Below, in pieces: positions 53,940 through 63,332 of a stretch of 64,000 nt of DNA (position 1 is the stretch's first letter; every line of letters starts with the position of its first letter). The translations under genes were made by a program, and so were the position numbers. The stretch spans positions 62,001 to 126,000 of the forward strand of contig MSHJ01000011.1 of the NCBI GenBank assembly GCA_001941065.1, written 5' to 3'. Source of the stretch: Alistipes sp. Zagget8. Its GTDB lineage: Bacteria > Bacteroidota > Bacteroidia > Bacteroidales > Rikenellaceae. The notes under the pieces were generated by a model. It was given only the letters and a program-made list of their open reading frames with translations, made no database searches and had not been told where the DNA came from.

Positions 53940-55157
53940 ATGCTGATGAAAAAGATTTTTGCGCTTCTGCTTGCGGCCCTTTCCGTGGCCCTCGTCGCCT
54001 GCGGGGACGAAAATACGGAGACCAGAAACGACTGGTTCCTGACGCCCGAGGCCTCGGCCGACGGTACGACGGTCGAACTGACCTGCCTCACGCGTTTCGG
54101 CGACGGGGTGCTGGAGGGACTCGATGCGGGATTCTCCTGCGCGGCGGTGTCCGGAGCGGAGAGCGGCCAATTCGTCGACTACACGGATGTCACGGTCGAC
54201 GGCAACCGCCTGTCTGCCCGTGTGAGCGGCCTCCAGCCCAAAACGCTCTATGTCTTCTACGCCTATGCCGACCTGCCGACCGGACGCACCCGAAGCGGCG
54301 GAGCCTCGTTCGAAACCGGCGAAAGCAGCGGTCCCGGTCCGGACCCCGATCCGGACCCGGATACCGACCTGACGAAATACACGGGATGGGCCGAACTGCC
54401 TGCCATCCAGGAGCGTCCGGACGATTATTACTATGCCGCCCACTACTGCGACGGTGCACCGGGAGGCCGCAACTATTCGGTCTGTTACAGCAAGGATATG
54501 CGCGGTGCGATCTGGGTGGCTTACCCGATGCATGAGAGCTATACGAAAGGTACGGCCGGCGGACAGAATCAGGATTGGAAATTCGATCCGGTCATTCCCA
54601 CCTTCGTGCAGCCCGATCTAAGTTCTTCCTACAAGGCCGCCGGCGACGGCAGTTTCTCGCGCGGCCACATGCTTGCCTCCAATGACCGGCAGTCGGACAA
54701 GGCGACCAACAAGCAGACGTTCTACTATACGAACATGTCGCCGCAGATTCAGAATAAGTTCAATGCCGGCATTTGGGCGACGCTTGAACAGAACTGTCAC
54801 AATATGATCTGTTCCGATACACTTTATATGGTGACGGGTGCCTATTTCGCCAATGAAAATACGACTTGTCTGGACAATGCCAACCCCCAAAACACGGTCA
54901 TCGTACCCACGCATTTCTATAAAGTGCTGATCCGTTCGAAAAGCGGTGAGACAGGCAAGCCGTTATGGGAGCTTCCGGCCGATCAGATCGAATGTGCGGG
55001 CTATTGGCTGGAGCACAAAGAGTATTCGGGAGCAAGCCCGTCGCAGTTCATCCAGTCGGTGGAGTGGATCGAAGAGCAGACGAAACAGTCGTTCTTTACT
55101 AACATTCCCAATGCGCCGAAGGAGAAACTCGACGTCGCTTTCTGGAATAAGATATAG
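53940..55157 (+). CDS. DNA/RNA non-specific endonuclease, lipoprotein
   Basis: The 405-residue lipoprotein (lipobox VAC) has a beta-rich region at about 35-130 ending in GLQPKTLYVFYAYA, typical of a fibronectin-like domain. An Asp/Pro-rich linker follows, then a beta-beta-alpha-Me nuclease domain. Its motif SRGHMLASNDRQ has H243 as general base and NDRQ in place of the usual D-R-G-H start, and downstream NMSPQIQNKFNAGIW supplies the metal-binding Asn. It should degrade extracellular nucleic acid. The ATG at 53946 is an alternative start. Dtd lies 6 nt upstream and the radical SAM gene 2 nt downstream. Confidence 0.87.
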   Translation: MLMKKIFALLLAALSVALVACGDENTETRNDWFLTPEASADGTTVELTCLTRFGDGVLEGLDAGFSCAAVSGAESGQFVDYTDVTVDGNRLSARVSGLQPKTLYVFYAYADLPTGRTRSGGASFETGESSGPGPDPDPDPDTDLTKYTGWAELPAIQERPDDYYYAAHYCDGAPGGRNYSVCYSKDMRGAIWVAYPMHESYTKGTAGGQNQDWKFDPVIPTFVQPDLSSSYKAAGDGSFSRGHMLASNDRQSDKATNKQTFYYTNMSPQIQNKFNAGIWATLEQNCHNMICSDTLYMVTGAYFANENTTCLDNANPQNTVIVPTHFYKVLIRSKSGETGKPLWELPADQIECAGYWLEHKEYSGASPSQFIQSVEWIEEQTKQSFFTNIPNAPKEKLDVAFWNKI

Positions 55158-55159
55158 CG

Positions 55160-56113
55160 ATGACCTATCCGTGGGGCGACGAGCGGCGGTTCAACTCCTA
55201 TGCGGGTTATTTCCGCCGGCTGTTCGGCGGCCGGGTCCAGAAACTCTCGGTCGATGCGGGTTTTACCTGCCCCAACCGCGACGGAACCATTGGAAAAGGA
55301 GGGTGTACGTTCTGTGAAAACGGGGCGTTTACACCCTCTTACTGTATGCCGTCGAAAAGCATCCGGCAGCAGATCGACGAGGGCATCGAGTTCCACCGCA
55401 ACCGCTATCGCACGGCACGGCAATATCTGGTCTATTTCCAGTCGTTTTCCAACACCTATGCCCCGCTGGAGCGCCTGAAGGAGCTCTACGGCGAAGCGCT
55501 GGCGCATCCCGACGTGGCAGGCATCGTCGTCGGCACGCGCCCCGACTGCGTGGACGAGGCGAAGCTCGACTGGTTCGCGGAGCTGGCCCGCGACCGCTAT
55601 GTGGCCTTGGAATACGGCATCGAGTCGACTTATGACGCCTCGCTGCGGGCTGTCAACCGGGGCCACGATTTCGACTGCGCCCGCCGGGCCGTGGAGATGA
55701 CCGCCGGGAGGGGGCTGCCCGTCGGGGCACATTTCATTCTGGGGCTTCCGGGCGAGACCGACGAGATGCTGCTGGCGCAGGCGGAGCGGATCAACGCCCT
55801 GCCGCTCACGACCGTGAAATTCCACCAGCTGCAGGTCTTCCGCGCGACGCCGATGGCCGCCGAATACGACGCCGACCCCGGACGTTTCCGCTTCTGGGAG
55901 CCCGACGAATACATCGACCTGTTCGTCGAAATCCTCCGCCGCCTGCGTCCGGACCTGGTTGTCGAACGCTTCGCTTCGGAGGCTCCTCCGCGCTACCACT
56001 ACGGCCGGAACAGGGGCCTGATACGCAACGAACAGCTGCTTGCGCGGCTCGAGAAAAGATTGGAGGAGCGCAATGCCTATCAAGGCGAATTTTTATTATC
56101 TTTGGGGTCGTAA
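55160..56113 (+). CDS. TIGR01212-type radical SAM protein
   Basis: The 317-residue iron-sulfur enzyme has cysteines in CPNRDGTIGKGGCTFC, the spaced Cys pattern of this family, which differs from the canonical CxxxCxxC. YVALEYGIESTYD and GAHFILGLPGETDEM are further family blocks. The substrate is not known with certainty. It is probably co-transcribed with the nuclease gene 2 nt upstream. Confidence 0.88.
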   Translation: MTYPWGDERRFNSYAGYFRRLFGGRVQKLSVDAGFTCPNRDGTIGKGGCTFCENGAFTPSYCMPSKSIRQQIDEGIEFHRNRYRTARQYLVYFQSFSNTYAPLERLKELYGEALAHPDVAGIVVGTRPDCVDEAKLDWFAELARDRYVALEYGIESTYDASLRAVNRGHDFDCARRAVEMTAGRGLPVGAHFILGLPGETDEMLLAQAERINALPLTTVKFHQLQVFRATPMAAEYDADPGRFRFWEPDEYIDLFVEILRRLRPDLVVERFASEAPPRYHYGRNRGLIRNEQLLARLEKRLEERNAYQGEFLLSLGS

Positions 56114-56162
56114 CGACCCTTTTATGAGCCGGGCCGTTTTGCCGGGCCTCGTGCGATTTGAA

Positions 56163-56193
56163 TTTGCATCCATCCGACTTTTTTGTATCTTTG
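56163..56193 (+). promoter_or_regulatory. Promoter of the yitT-priA-comF run
   Basis: TTTG (56163-56166), 19 nt, TATCTTTG (56186-56193): a full Bacteroidota consensus. The ATG is 38 nt downstream. Confidence 0.8.
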
Positions 56194-56231
56194 CATATCA
56201 AAAACTTAACCCTGAATAAATACCCGTCGCT

Positions 56232-57125
56232 ATGAAATCCATTTCTCCGGATATCGTGCTGAAGCCTGTCAAGGAGTATATCCTGATGGCTGTCGGCATG
56301 TTGATGTACTCTTTCGGCTGGATCGGCTGCATCCTTCCGGCAGGTGGTGTCGGCGGCGGTGCGGCGGGTCTGTCGCTCGTGCTGTGCAAAGCCCTCTCGG
56401 CCGCGGGGATCGACCTGCAGATCGGTACGATGGTCTTCATCCTCAATGCCGTCCTGCTGCTCATCGCCGGGTTTATCGTGGGATGGAATTTCGGTCTGAA
56501 GACCATCTTCTGCGTGGTGGTCATTTCCCTGGGCATGAATTTCTGGCAGGGGGTGCTTCCCGAAGGCAATTTCCTCGGGGTCGACAACCTGCTGGCGATC
56601 GTCATGGGCGGTATCCTGGCCGGAGCCGGCATTGCGCTCTGCTTTTCGCAGGGCGGCTCGACGGGCGGCACGGACATCGTGGCGATGATCATCAACAAGT
56701 ACCGCACGGTCAGCTACGGCAAGATACTCATCTACTCCGATTTCGTCATCATCGCCTCGGCCATGCTGGTGGGCATGGGCATCAGCGCCGTGATCTACGG
56801 CTATGTGATGACGGCGGTGGTGGGCTATACGGTCGATATGATCATGGCCGGCAACCAGCAGTCGAGCCAGGTCTTCATCGTCACGCACGATTATGAGAAG
56901 ATGGCCCAGGCGATCGTCGAGAATGTCCACCGCGGGGTGACGCTCATCGACTCGCAGGGATGGTATTCCAAAGAGCGTTCGAAGATTGTCATGGTCGTCT
57001 GCCGCAAGCGCGAGACCACGATGATCCTGAAATTCGTCAAAACCATCGATCCCGAGGCCTTTATGACCGTCGGATCGGTCATGGGCGTCTACGGCAAGGG
57101 ATTTCAGGCAATCAGCAAGGGCTGA
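56232..57125 (+). CDS. YitT family membrane protein
   Basis: The 297-residue protein has five to six hydrophobic helices (DUF161) in the first 200 residues, with GGVGGGAAGLSLVL and SQGGSTGGTDIVA loops, then a soluble C-terminal DUF2179 domain (VENVHRGVTLIDSQG, ending AFMTVGSVMGVYGKGF). Its function is not established; an ion or small-molecule transporter role is assumed for the family. Its stop shares one base with the priA start. Confidence 0.9.
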   Translation: MKSISPDIVLKPVKEYILMAVGMLMYSFGWIGCILPAGGVGGGAAGLSLVLCKALSAAGIDLQIGTMVFILNAVLLLIAGFIVGWNFGLKTIFCVVVISLGMNFWQGVLPEGNFLGVDNLLAIVMGGILAGAGIALCFSQGGSTGGTDIVAMIINKYRTVSYGKILIYSDFVIIASAMLVGMGISAVIYGYVMTAVVGYTVDMIMAGNQQSSQVFIVTHDYEKMAQAIVENVHRGVTLIDSQGWYSKERSKIVMVVCRKRETTMILKFVKTIDPEAFMTVGSVMGVYGKGFQAISKG

Positions 57126-59383
57126 TGCACCGGTATGCCGATATAGTCCTGCCGCTGGCGCAGCCGGCCTATACGTTCGCCGTTCCCGAGGGGATGGAGG
57201 TCGTGGCGGGACAGGCCGTGGCGGTGCAGTTCGGCCCCCGCAAATTCTACACGGGCATCGTGTGGCGGGTCCACGACCGGAAGCCCGATTTCAAACGAAT
57301 CAAATCCATTCATCGCGTCCTCTACGACGCACCCCTGCTCTCGGCGCGGCAAATGGCGTTCTGGGAGTGGGTCGCTTCGTACTATATGTGTTCCGTGGGC
57401 GAGGTGATGCGCGTGGCGCTGCCGTCGCTGATGAAGCCTTCGGGCGACACGGAGGAGGAGTTTTCCGACGACGAGTTCCGGCCCCGGACCGAATGCTACG
57501 TGTCGCTGCCCCGGGAGCTTCACGACGAGACGGCGTTTCACGAGGTGTGCGAAAAGCTCGAACGGCGTGCCCCGAAACAATACGAGGCGCTGCTGGAACT
57601 GGTCTCGGCCGGCGACGAGACGCGCATCTCGACGGGCGAGGTAGCCCGCCGCCTGCTCCGGGCCGATTACGCCGTGCTGCACGCCCTCGAACGCAAAAGG
57701 CTGATTGTCTGCACCGAGCGGGAACGCACCGTCGAACGCGGCGGCTCGGCCTTCCGGCTTCCGGAGCTGACCCCGCACCAGCGGCAGGCGCTGGACGAAC
57801 TGCGCGAACAGTTCGCCGCCGGAAAGACCACGGCCCTGCTGCAAGGGATCACCGGTTCGGGCAAGACCGAGATTTACATCCACCTGATTGCCGAGGTGCT
57901 GGTACGGGGCGGCGACGTGCTGTTGCTGGTCCCCGAGATCGCCCTCACGGCCCAGCTCATCGCGCGTATGGAACGCATCTTCGGCAGCCGTGTCACACCC
58001 TATCATTCGAAACTCACCAACCGCCGCCGCACGGAGACCTACCTGCGGCTGAACCGCTCCGAAGGGGGCGAATTCGTCGTCGGGGTGCGTTCGTCGATTT
58101 TCCTGCCGCTGAAACGGCTGCAACTCATCGTCGTCGATGAGGAACACGACGCCAGCTACAAGCAGACCGAGCCCGCGCCGCGCTACAATGCCCGCGACTG
58201 CGCCGTGGTGATGGCCCGTCTCACGGAGGGCCGCACGCTGCTGGGCAGCGCCACGCCGTCGCTCGAAACGTGGCTCAACGCCGCGTCGGGCAAATACGGC
58301 CGGGCCGAACTTACGGAGCGTTACGGCGACGCCCGGCCGCCCGAAATCCTCGTTTCCGACACCCTGCGGGCCGCCAAGCGCGGCGAACGCAAGGCCCATT
58401 TCAACAAACTCCTGCTGGACAAGATCGGCGAGGCCCTCGACCGGGGCGAGCAGGTGATGCTGTTCCAGAACCGCCGCGGTTTCTCGCCCTATGTCGAGTG
58501 TTCGGAGTGCGGCTGGACGGCCCGCTGCCCCCACTGCAACGTGACGTTGACCTACCACAAGAACGGACAGAAACTCGTCTGCCACTACTGCGGCTATACG
58601 GCTCCGGTTCCGGCGAAATGTCCTTCGTGCAAGGTCACGGACGTGATTCCGATGGGCTTCGGAACGGAAAAAGTGGAAGAGGAGATCGCCCGGATTTTCC
58701 CCGAAGCGCGTATCGCCCGGTTGGACCGCGACAGCGTGACCTCCGAAAAGGCCTTCAACGCCATCATCGCCGATTTCGAGGCCCGTAAAACCGATATACT
58801 GGTCGGCACGCAGATGATTACCAAGGGATTCGATTTCGGAGGCGTCTCGCTGGTGGGCATCCTCAATGCCGACAACCTGGTGAACAACCCCGATTTCCGG
58901 GCTGCGGAACGGGCCTTCCAGCTGATGATGCAGGTGGCGGGACGTGCCGGACGCCGCGCCGAAGGGGGCGAGGTGGTGGTGCAGACCTCCGAGCCGGGGC
59001 ATCCCGTCATCCGTCAGGTCGTGGCGGGCGATTTCGAGGCGATGGCCCGCGCCCAGCTCTCCGAACGCGAAGCCTTTTTCTATCCGCCCTATGCGCGGCT
59101 CACGTCGCTCACGCTGCGCCACCGCGACCTCGCGGTGCTGCGTCAGGGGGTGATGGAGCTGGCCGCACGCCTGCGCGTCCGCTTCGGCCGCCGCGTGCTG
59201 GGCCCTATGACCCCGCCCGTCGACCGCATCCGCGGCGAATACCTCGTGGGGCTGCTCCTGAAAATCGAGAGCGGCGCTTCGTCGGCCCGCGCCCGCGAAC
59301 TGCTCGCCGCCGAGCTGAAAACCTTCTCCGAAAATCCGGCTTTCAAGGCCGTTACCGTCGTCGTCAATGTCGATCCTCAGTGA
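57125..59383 (+). CDS. priA: Primosomal protein N' (replication restart helicase)
   Basis: The 752-residue 3'-5' helicase reloads DnaB at stalled forks. Helicase motifs are GITGSGKTEIY (Walker A), VDEEHDASYKQ (DEEH box) and VAGRAGR. The zinc-binding insert has eight Cys in four pairs from ECSECGWTARCPHC to AKCPSCK. The start at 57125 was chosen because it overlaps the yitT stop by one base and begins the DNA-binding domain. Confidence 0.97.
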   Translation: MHRYADIVLPLAQPAYTFAVPEGMEVVAGQAVAVQFGPRKFYTGIVWRVHDRKPDFKRIKSIHRVLYDAPLLSARQMAFWEWVASYYMCSVGEVMRVALPSLMKPSGDTEEEFSDDEFRPRTECYVSLPRELHDETAFHEVCEKLERRAPKQYEALLELVSAGDETRISTGEVARRLLRADYAVLHALERKRLIVCTERERTVERGGSAFRLPELTPHQRQALDELREQFAAGKTTALLQGITGSGKTEIYIHLIAEVLVRGGDVLLLVPEIALTAQLIARMERIFGSRVTPYHSKLTNRRRTETYLRLNRSEGGEFVVGVRSSIFLPLKRLQLIVVDEEHDASYKQTEPAPRYNARDCAVVMARLTEGRTLLGSATPSLETWLNAASGKYGRAELTERYGDARPPEILVSDTLRAAKRGERKAHFNKLLLDKIGEALDRGEQVMLFQNRRGFSPYVECSECGWTARCPHCNVTLTYHKNGQKLVCHYCGYTAPVPAKCPSCKVTDVIPMGFGTEKVEEEIARIFPEARIARLDRDSVTSEKAFNAIIADFEARKTDILVGTQMITKGFDFGGVSLVGILNADNLVNNPDFRAAERAFQLMMQVAGRAGRRAEGGEVVVQTSEPGHPVIRQVVAGDFEAMARAQLSEREAFFYPPYARLTSLTLRHRDLAVLRQGVMELAARLRVRFGRRVLGPMTPPVDRIRGEYLVGLLLKIESGASSARARELLAAELKTFSENPAFKAVTVVVNVDPQ

Positions 59384-60089
59384 TTTGGCCCGCGATGTCG
59401 CGTCGCTGTTGTTTCCGGCCCGCTGTGCGGTATGCGGGGAGCCGCTCGCACGCGGCGAACGCACGGTCTGCACCTTCTGCCGGGCCACGGCGCCCCTGAC
59501 CGGGTATTGGAACGAAGCCGACAACCCCGTCGCCCGCAAATGCTGGGGGCTGGTGCCCGTCGAACGGGCTTCGGGATTCCTTTTCTTCGTCCATGCAAGC
59601 GGCTGGCGGCGACTGATCCACGGTTTCAAATACCACGGCGCCTGGCGCACGGCCCGCGAAATGGGGGCGTGGTACGGGCGTCACCTGCGTGAAAGCGGGC
59701 TTTACGACGATGTGGAGGTCGTCGTGCCGCTGCCGCTGCACGCATTCAAACGGTGCCGGAGGGGTTATAACCAGTCGGAATACCTGGCCGAAGGGATTGC
59801 CGCGCAGCTGGGCGTCGGGATAGACCGGCATAGCGTCCGCCGTACGCGCAACACCCCCAGCCAGGCCCTCAGGCCCCGCCGCGAACGGGCCCGCAACGTC
59901 GAAGGAGCCTTTGCGGTTCGCCGTCCCGAACGGCTCGCCGGGCGGCACGTCCTGCTGGTCGACGACGTGATGACCACGGGCAACACGCTCCTTGCGTGCG
60001 CCGCCGAAATCCTCCGCGCGGCGCCCGGCAGCCGCGTCAGCATCGCCGCCTTCGCCGTCTCCCGCCACGAAATGGGCGTGAAGGATTGA
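59367..60089 (+). CDS. comF: ComF family phosphoribosyltransferase-fold protein
   Basis: The 240-residue protein has an N-terminal zinc-finger-like CAVCGEPL ... CTFC and a C-terminal PRTase loop VLLVDDVMTTGNTL. ComF is needed for DNA uptake in naturally competent bacteria, whereas in Bacteroidota its role is not defined. It overlaps priA by 17 nt. Confidence 0.9.
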   Translation: MSILSDLARDVASLLFPARCAVCGEPLARGERTVCTFCRATAPLTGYWNEADNPVARKCWGLVPVERASGFLFFVHASGWRRLIHGFKYHGAWRTAREMGAWYGRHLRESGLYDDVEVVVPLPLHAFKRCRRGYNQSEYLAEGIAAQLGVGIDRHSVRRTRNTPSQALRPRRERARNVEGAFAVRRPERLAGRHVLLVDDVMTTGNTLLACAAEILRAAPGSRVSIAAFAVSRHEMGVKD

Positions 60090-60118
60090 GTCCCTTCCGG
60101 AGGCCCTCTGTCGGGGGC

Positions 60119-60139
60119 CCGTGTTATTAACACGGTTTT
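60119..60139 (+). terminator. Terminator after comF
   Basis: Stem CCGTGTT / AACACGG with loop ATT, followed by TTTT. Confidence 0.75.
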
Positions 60140-60162
60140 GTCGAAAAACTCTTGGCGGGCGG

Positions 60163-60194
60163 TTTTGATATGTCGGCCCGAATCGCTACTTTTG
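60163..60194 (+). promoter_or_regulatory. Promoter of dnaB
   Basis: TTTTG (60163-60167), 19 nt, TACTTTTG (60187-60194): full consensus. Confidence 0.8.
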
Positions 60195-60218
60195 ACCTTT
60201 GAAAGAATCCGAAAATCC

Positions 60219-61775
60219 ATGGCGAAAGATTTTACCCCCTCTTCCCGCAACCGGGAGTCATTCGAAGCGATGACCGACACCGTCGGCAACGTGCCCCCGC
60301 AGGCGGTCGAGCTGGAGGAGGCTGTGCTCGGCGCACTGATGCTCGAGAAGGACAGCATCATCTCCGTGCAGGAGTTCGTCTCCCCCGAGGCGTTCTACAC
60401 CGAAGAACACCGCCTGATCTACAAGGCGATCAATGAACTGTCGATGGAGCTGAAACCCATCGACCTCTATACCGTGACCGAACGGCTGAAGGCCAAAAAG
60501 GAGCTCAAGAAGGTGGGCGGGGCCTCGTACCTCGCGCAGTTGACCCAGAAGGTGGGTTCGGCGGCCAACGTCGAGTTCCACGCCAAAATCATCGCCCAGA
60601 AATACGTGCAGCGCGAGCTGATCCGTTCGGCTACGGAGATTCAGAAACGGTCGTACGACGAATCGACCGACGTGACGGAGCTGATCGGTTATGCCGAAGG
60701 CGAGATTTTCAAGGTCGCCGAAGGACACGTCAAGCGTTCGGTGCAGTCGTCGAAGGACATTCTGGCCCGTGCGCTGATGCAGATCGAGGAGGCGTCGAAG
60801 AACACCAGCGCCTTCAGCGGTGTGCCGTCGGGTTTCATGGCTGTCGACCGCGTGACGCTGGGGTGGCAGCTGTCCGACCTCATCATCATCGCGGCGCGTC
60901 CTTCGATGGGTAAGACGGCCTTCGTGCTGTCGATGGCCCGCAACATGGCCGTCGACCACGAGCAGGGCGTGGCGTTCTTTTCGCTCGAAATGTCCTCCGT
61001 GCAGTTGATGATGCGTCTGATCATCGCCGAGACGGGTCTTTCGGGCAACGATGTCAAGTCGGGCCGCCTGACGCCCGAGCAGTGGCGCCACCTCGAGTCG
61101 GCGACCAAGCCGCTGGGTTCGGCTCCCTTGTTCATCGACGACACCCCGGCCCTTTCGGTCTTCGAGTTCCGCTCGAAGGCCCGCCGGCTGAAGATACACA
61201 ACGACATCAAGATCATCGTCATCGACTACCTCCAGCTGATGACCGGCAACCAGGATACGAAGGGCAATCGCGAGCAGGAGGTGGCCTTTATTTCGCGTAC
61301 GCTGAAAGCGATTGCCAAGGAGCTGAACGTTCCGGTGATCGCCCTGTCGCAGCTGAGCCGCGCCACGGAGATGCGCGGCGGCTCGAAGCGACCCCAGCTT
61401 TCGGACCTCCGCGAGTCGGGCGCCATCGAGCAGGACGCCGACATCGTGGCCTTCATCCACCGTCCGGAGTATTACGGCATCAACCAGGACGAGAACGGCA
61501 TGCCCACGGCGGGCATGGCCGAAATCATCATCGCCAAGCACCGTAACGGCGCCGTGTGCGACGTGAACCTGCGGTTCCTCAAGGAGCAGGCGCGTTTCGC
61601 CGATATGGAGGATTCGATGCTGCCGCCCGCGCAGGCTTCGGACAGCCAGCAGGCCTACGACGACTATGCCAGCGGTTCGAACGGCACCTCCGCCTCTGCG
61701 GGGCTGGGGGCTTCGATGGGCGGGGAGTTCGACGTGAACCGCTCGAAAGGGCTCAACGACGAAGCTCCCTTTTAG
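60219..61775 (+). CDS. dnaB: Replicative DNA helicase DnaB
   Basis: The 518-residue hexameric helicase unwinds DNA at the replication fork. N-terminal domain VELEEAVLGALMLEKDS and RecA-like domain with Walker A RPSMGKTAF (K232), IVIDYLQLM (Walker B) and SDLRESGAIEQDAD are present. The C-terminus has a Ser/Gly/Ala-rich tail of about 60 residues. No intein is seen. The ATG at 60219 follows a consensus promoter; the frame is open upstream of it, over the promoter. Confidence 0.97.
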   Translation: MAKDFTPSSRNRESFEAMTDTVGNVPPQAVELEEAVLGALMLEKDSIISVQEFVSPEAFYTEEHRLIYKAINELSMELKPIDLYTVTERLKAKKELKKVGGASYLAQLTQKVGSAANVEFHAKIIAQKYVQRELIRSATEIQKRSYDESTDVTELIGYAEGEIFKVAEGHVKRSVQSSKDILARALMQIEEASKNTSAFSGVPSGFMAVDRVTLGWQLSDLIIIAARPSMGKTAFVLSMARNMAVDHEQGVAFFSLEMSSVQLMMRLIIAETGLSGNDVKSGRLTPEQWRHLESATKPLGSAPLFIDDTPALSVFEFRSKARRLKIHNDIKIIVIDYLQLMTGNQDTKGNREQEVAFISRTLKAIAKELNVPVIALSQLSRATEMRGGSKRPQLSDLRESGAIEQDADIVAFIHRPEYYGINQDENGMPTAGMAEIIIAKHRNGAVCDVNLRFLKEQARFADMEDSMLPPAQASDSQQAYDDYASGSNGTSASAGLGASMGGEFDVNRSKGLNDEAPF

Positions 61776-61777
61776 CC

Positions 61778-63319
61778 ATGTTCGTCCGCACGTATGCAGG
61801 CGCCCTCGTGGGTATCGACGCCGTGACGGTGACCGTCGAGGTCAACATCACGGGCGGCGGTCTGGGTCTGTACCTCGTAGGGCTGCCCGACAATGCCGTG
61901 AAGGAGAGCGAACAGCGCATTCGGGCGGCGTTCGAGAACTCCGGCGAGCGGATGTCGGGCAAGAAAATCGTCGTCAACCTGGCGCCCGCCGACCTGCGCA
62001 AGGAGGGCTCGGGCTTCGACCTGCCGATCGCCGTGGGGATTCTCGCGGCGATGGGCCGTATCGACGCCGAAGCGGTCGCCGACACGATGTTCGTCGGCGA
62101 GCTGTCGCTCGACGGCTCGGTCAAATCCGTGCGGGGCGTGCTGCCCCTGGCGGTCCGGGCGCGTTCGGAGGGGCTGCGGCGGCTGGTGCTGCCGGCCGGG
62201 AACGCCGCTGAAGCGGCGGTCGTGGAGGGAATCGACGCGGTCGGCGTCACGACGCTCGCGGAGGTCATCGCCTGCCTGAACGGCGAAGCGGAAATCGTCC
62301 CGGCGAAGCCCGCCGAAGGCGAACCGTTCGAAGCGGCGGCATCGCGTTATGCCGAGGATTTCGCCGACGTGAAGGGGCAGACGCATGTGAAACGGGCGTT
62401 GGAGATTGCCGCGGCGGGCGGCCACAACGTCATTATGATCGGTTCCCCGGGTTCGGGCAAGACGATGCTCGCACGGCGCCTGCCGACCATCCTGCCGCCG
62501 TTGACGCGCGAGGAGGCGCTGGAGACGACCAAAATTCACTCCGTGGCGGGCGGCACGGGGCTGACGGGCGGGCTGATGACCCGGCGGCCGTTCCGGGCTC
62601 CGCACCATCTCGCCTCGCAGGTCGCCGTGGTCGGCGGCGGACAGTCGCCCCGTCCGGGCGAGGTGTCGCTGGCCCACAACGGGGTGCTGTTCCTCGACGA
62701 ACTGCCCGAATTCGGGCGCAGCGTGCTCGAGGTGCTGCGGCAGCCGCTGGAGGAGAAAAAGGTCGTGGTTTCGCGGGCCAAATACAGCGTCGAATACCCG
62801 GCGAATTTCACGCTCGTCGCGGCGATGAACCCCTGCCCGTGCGGCTACTACAACCACCCGACGAAGGAGTGCACCTGCTCGCCGGGGTCGGTGCACCGCT
62901 ATATGAGCCGCATTTCGGGTCCGCTGATGGACCGTATCGACCTGCACGTCGAGGTGACGCCCGTGGCTCCGCAGGAGCTTTCGGCGGCGGCTCCGGGCGA
63001 ACGGAGCGCGGCGGTCCGCGAACGGGTGATCCGGGCGCGGGAGGTGCAGGCGGCGCGTTTCCGCGGAATGGAGGGCGTCTACACTAACTCGATGATGAAC
63101 AGCGCGATGCTGCACGAATACTGCCGGCTCGACGCGGCTTCGGCCCTGTTGCTGGAACGCGCGATGGAGCGGCTGTCGCTCTCGGCGCGGGCTTACGACC
63201 GTATCCTGAAGGTGGCGCGTACGATCGCCGACCTGGCGCAACGCGGCGACATCGTCCAGGCGGACATCGCCGAGGCGATCAACTACCGGTCGCTGGACCG
63301 GGGAAACTGGGGACGTTAA
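61778..63319 (+). CDS. YifB/ComM family Mg chelatase-like AAA ATPase
   Basis: The 513-residue protein has the Lon-like N-terminal fold (VGLPDNAVKESEQRIRAA), Walker A IGSPGSGKTML, and the MNPCPCGYY ... CTC zinc-like motif before the C-terminal helical domain. ComM relatives help branch migration during recombination of incoming DNA; the role in this phylum is not shown. It begins 2 nt after the dnaB stop. Confidence 0.93.
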   Translation: MFVRTYAGALVGIDAVTVTVEVNITGGGLGLYLVGLPDNAVKESEQRIRAAFENSGERMSGKKIVVNLAPADLRKEGSGFDLPIAVGILAAMGRIDAEAVADTMFVGELSLDGSVKSVRGVLPLAVRARSEGLRRLVLPAGNAAEAAVVEGIDAVGVTTLAEVIACLNGEAEIVPAKPAEGEPFEAAASRYAEDFADVKGQTHVKRALEIAAAGGHNVIMIGSPGSGKTMLARRLPTILPPLTREEALETTKIHSVAGGTGLTGGLMTRRPFRAPHHLASQVAVVGGGQSPRPGEVSLAHNGVLFLDELPEFGRSVLEVLRQPLEEKKVVVSRAKYSVEYPANFTLVAAMNPCPCGYYNHPTKECTCSPGSVHRYMSRISGPLMDRIDLHVEVTPVAPQELSAAAPGERSAAVRERVIRAREVQAARFRGMEGVYTNSMMNSAMLHEYCRLDAASALLLERAMERLSLSARAYDRILKVARTIADLAQRGDIVQADIAEAINYRSLDRGNWGR

Positions 63320-63332
63320 AAAAAGTGAGTAT

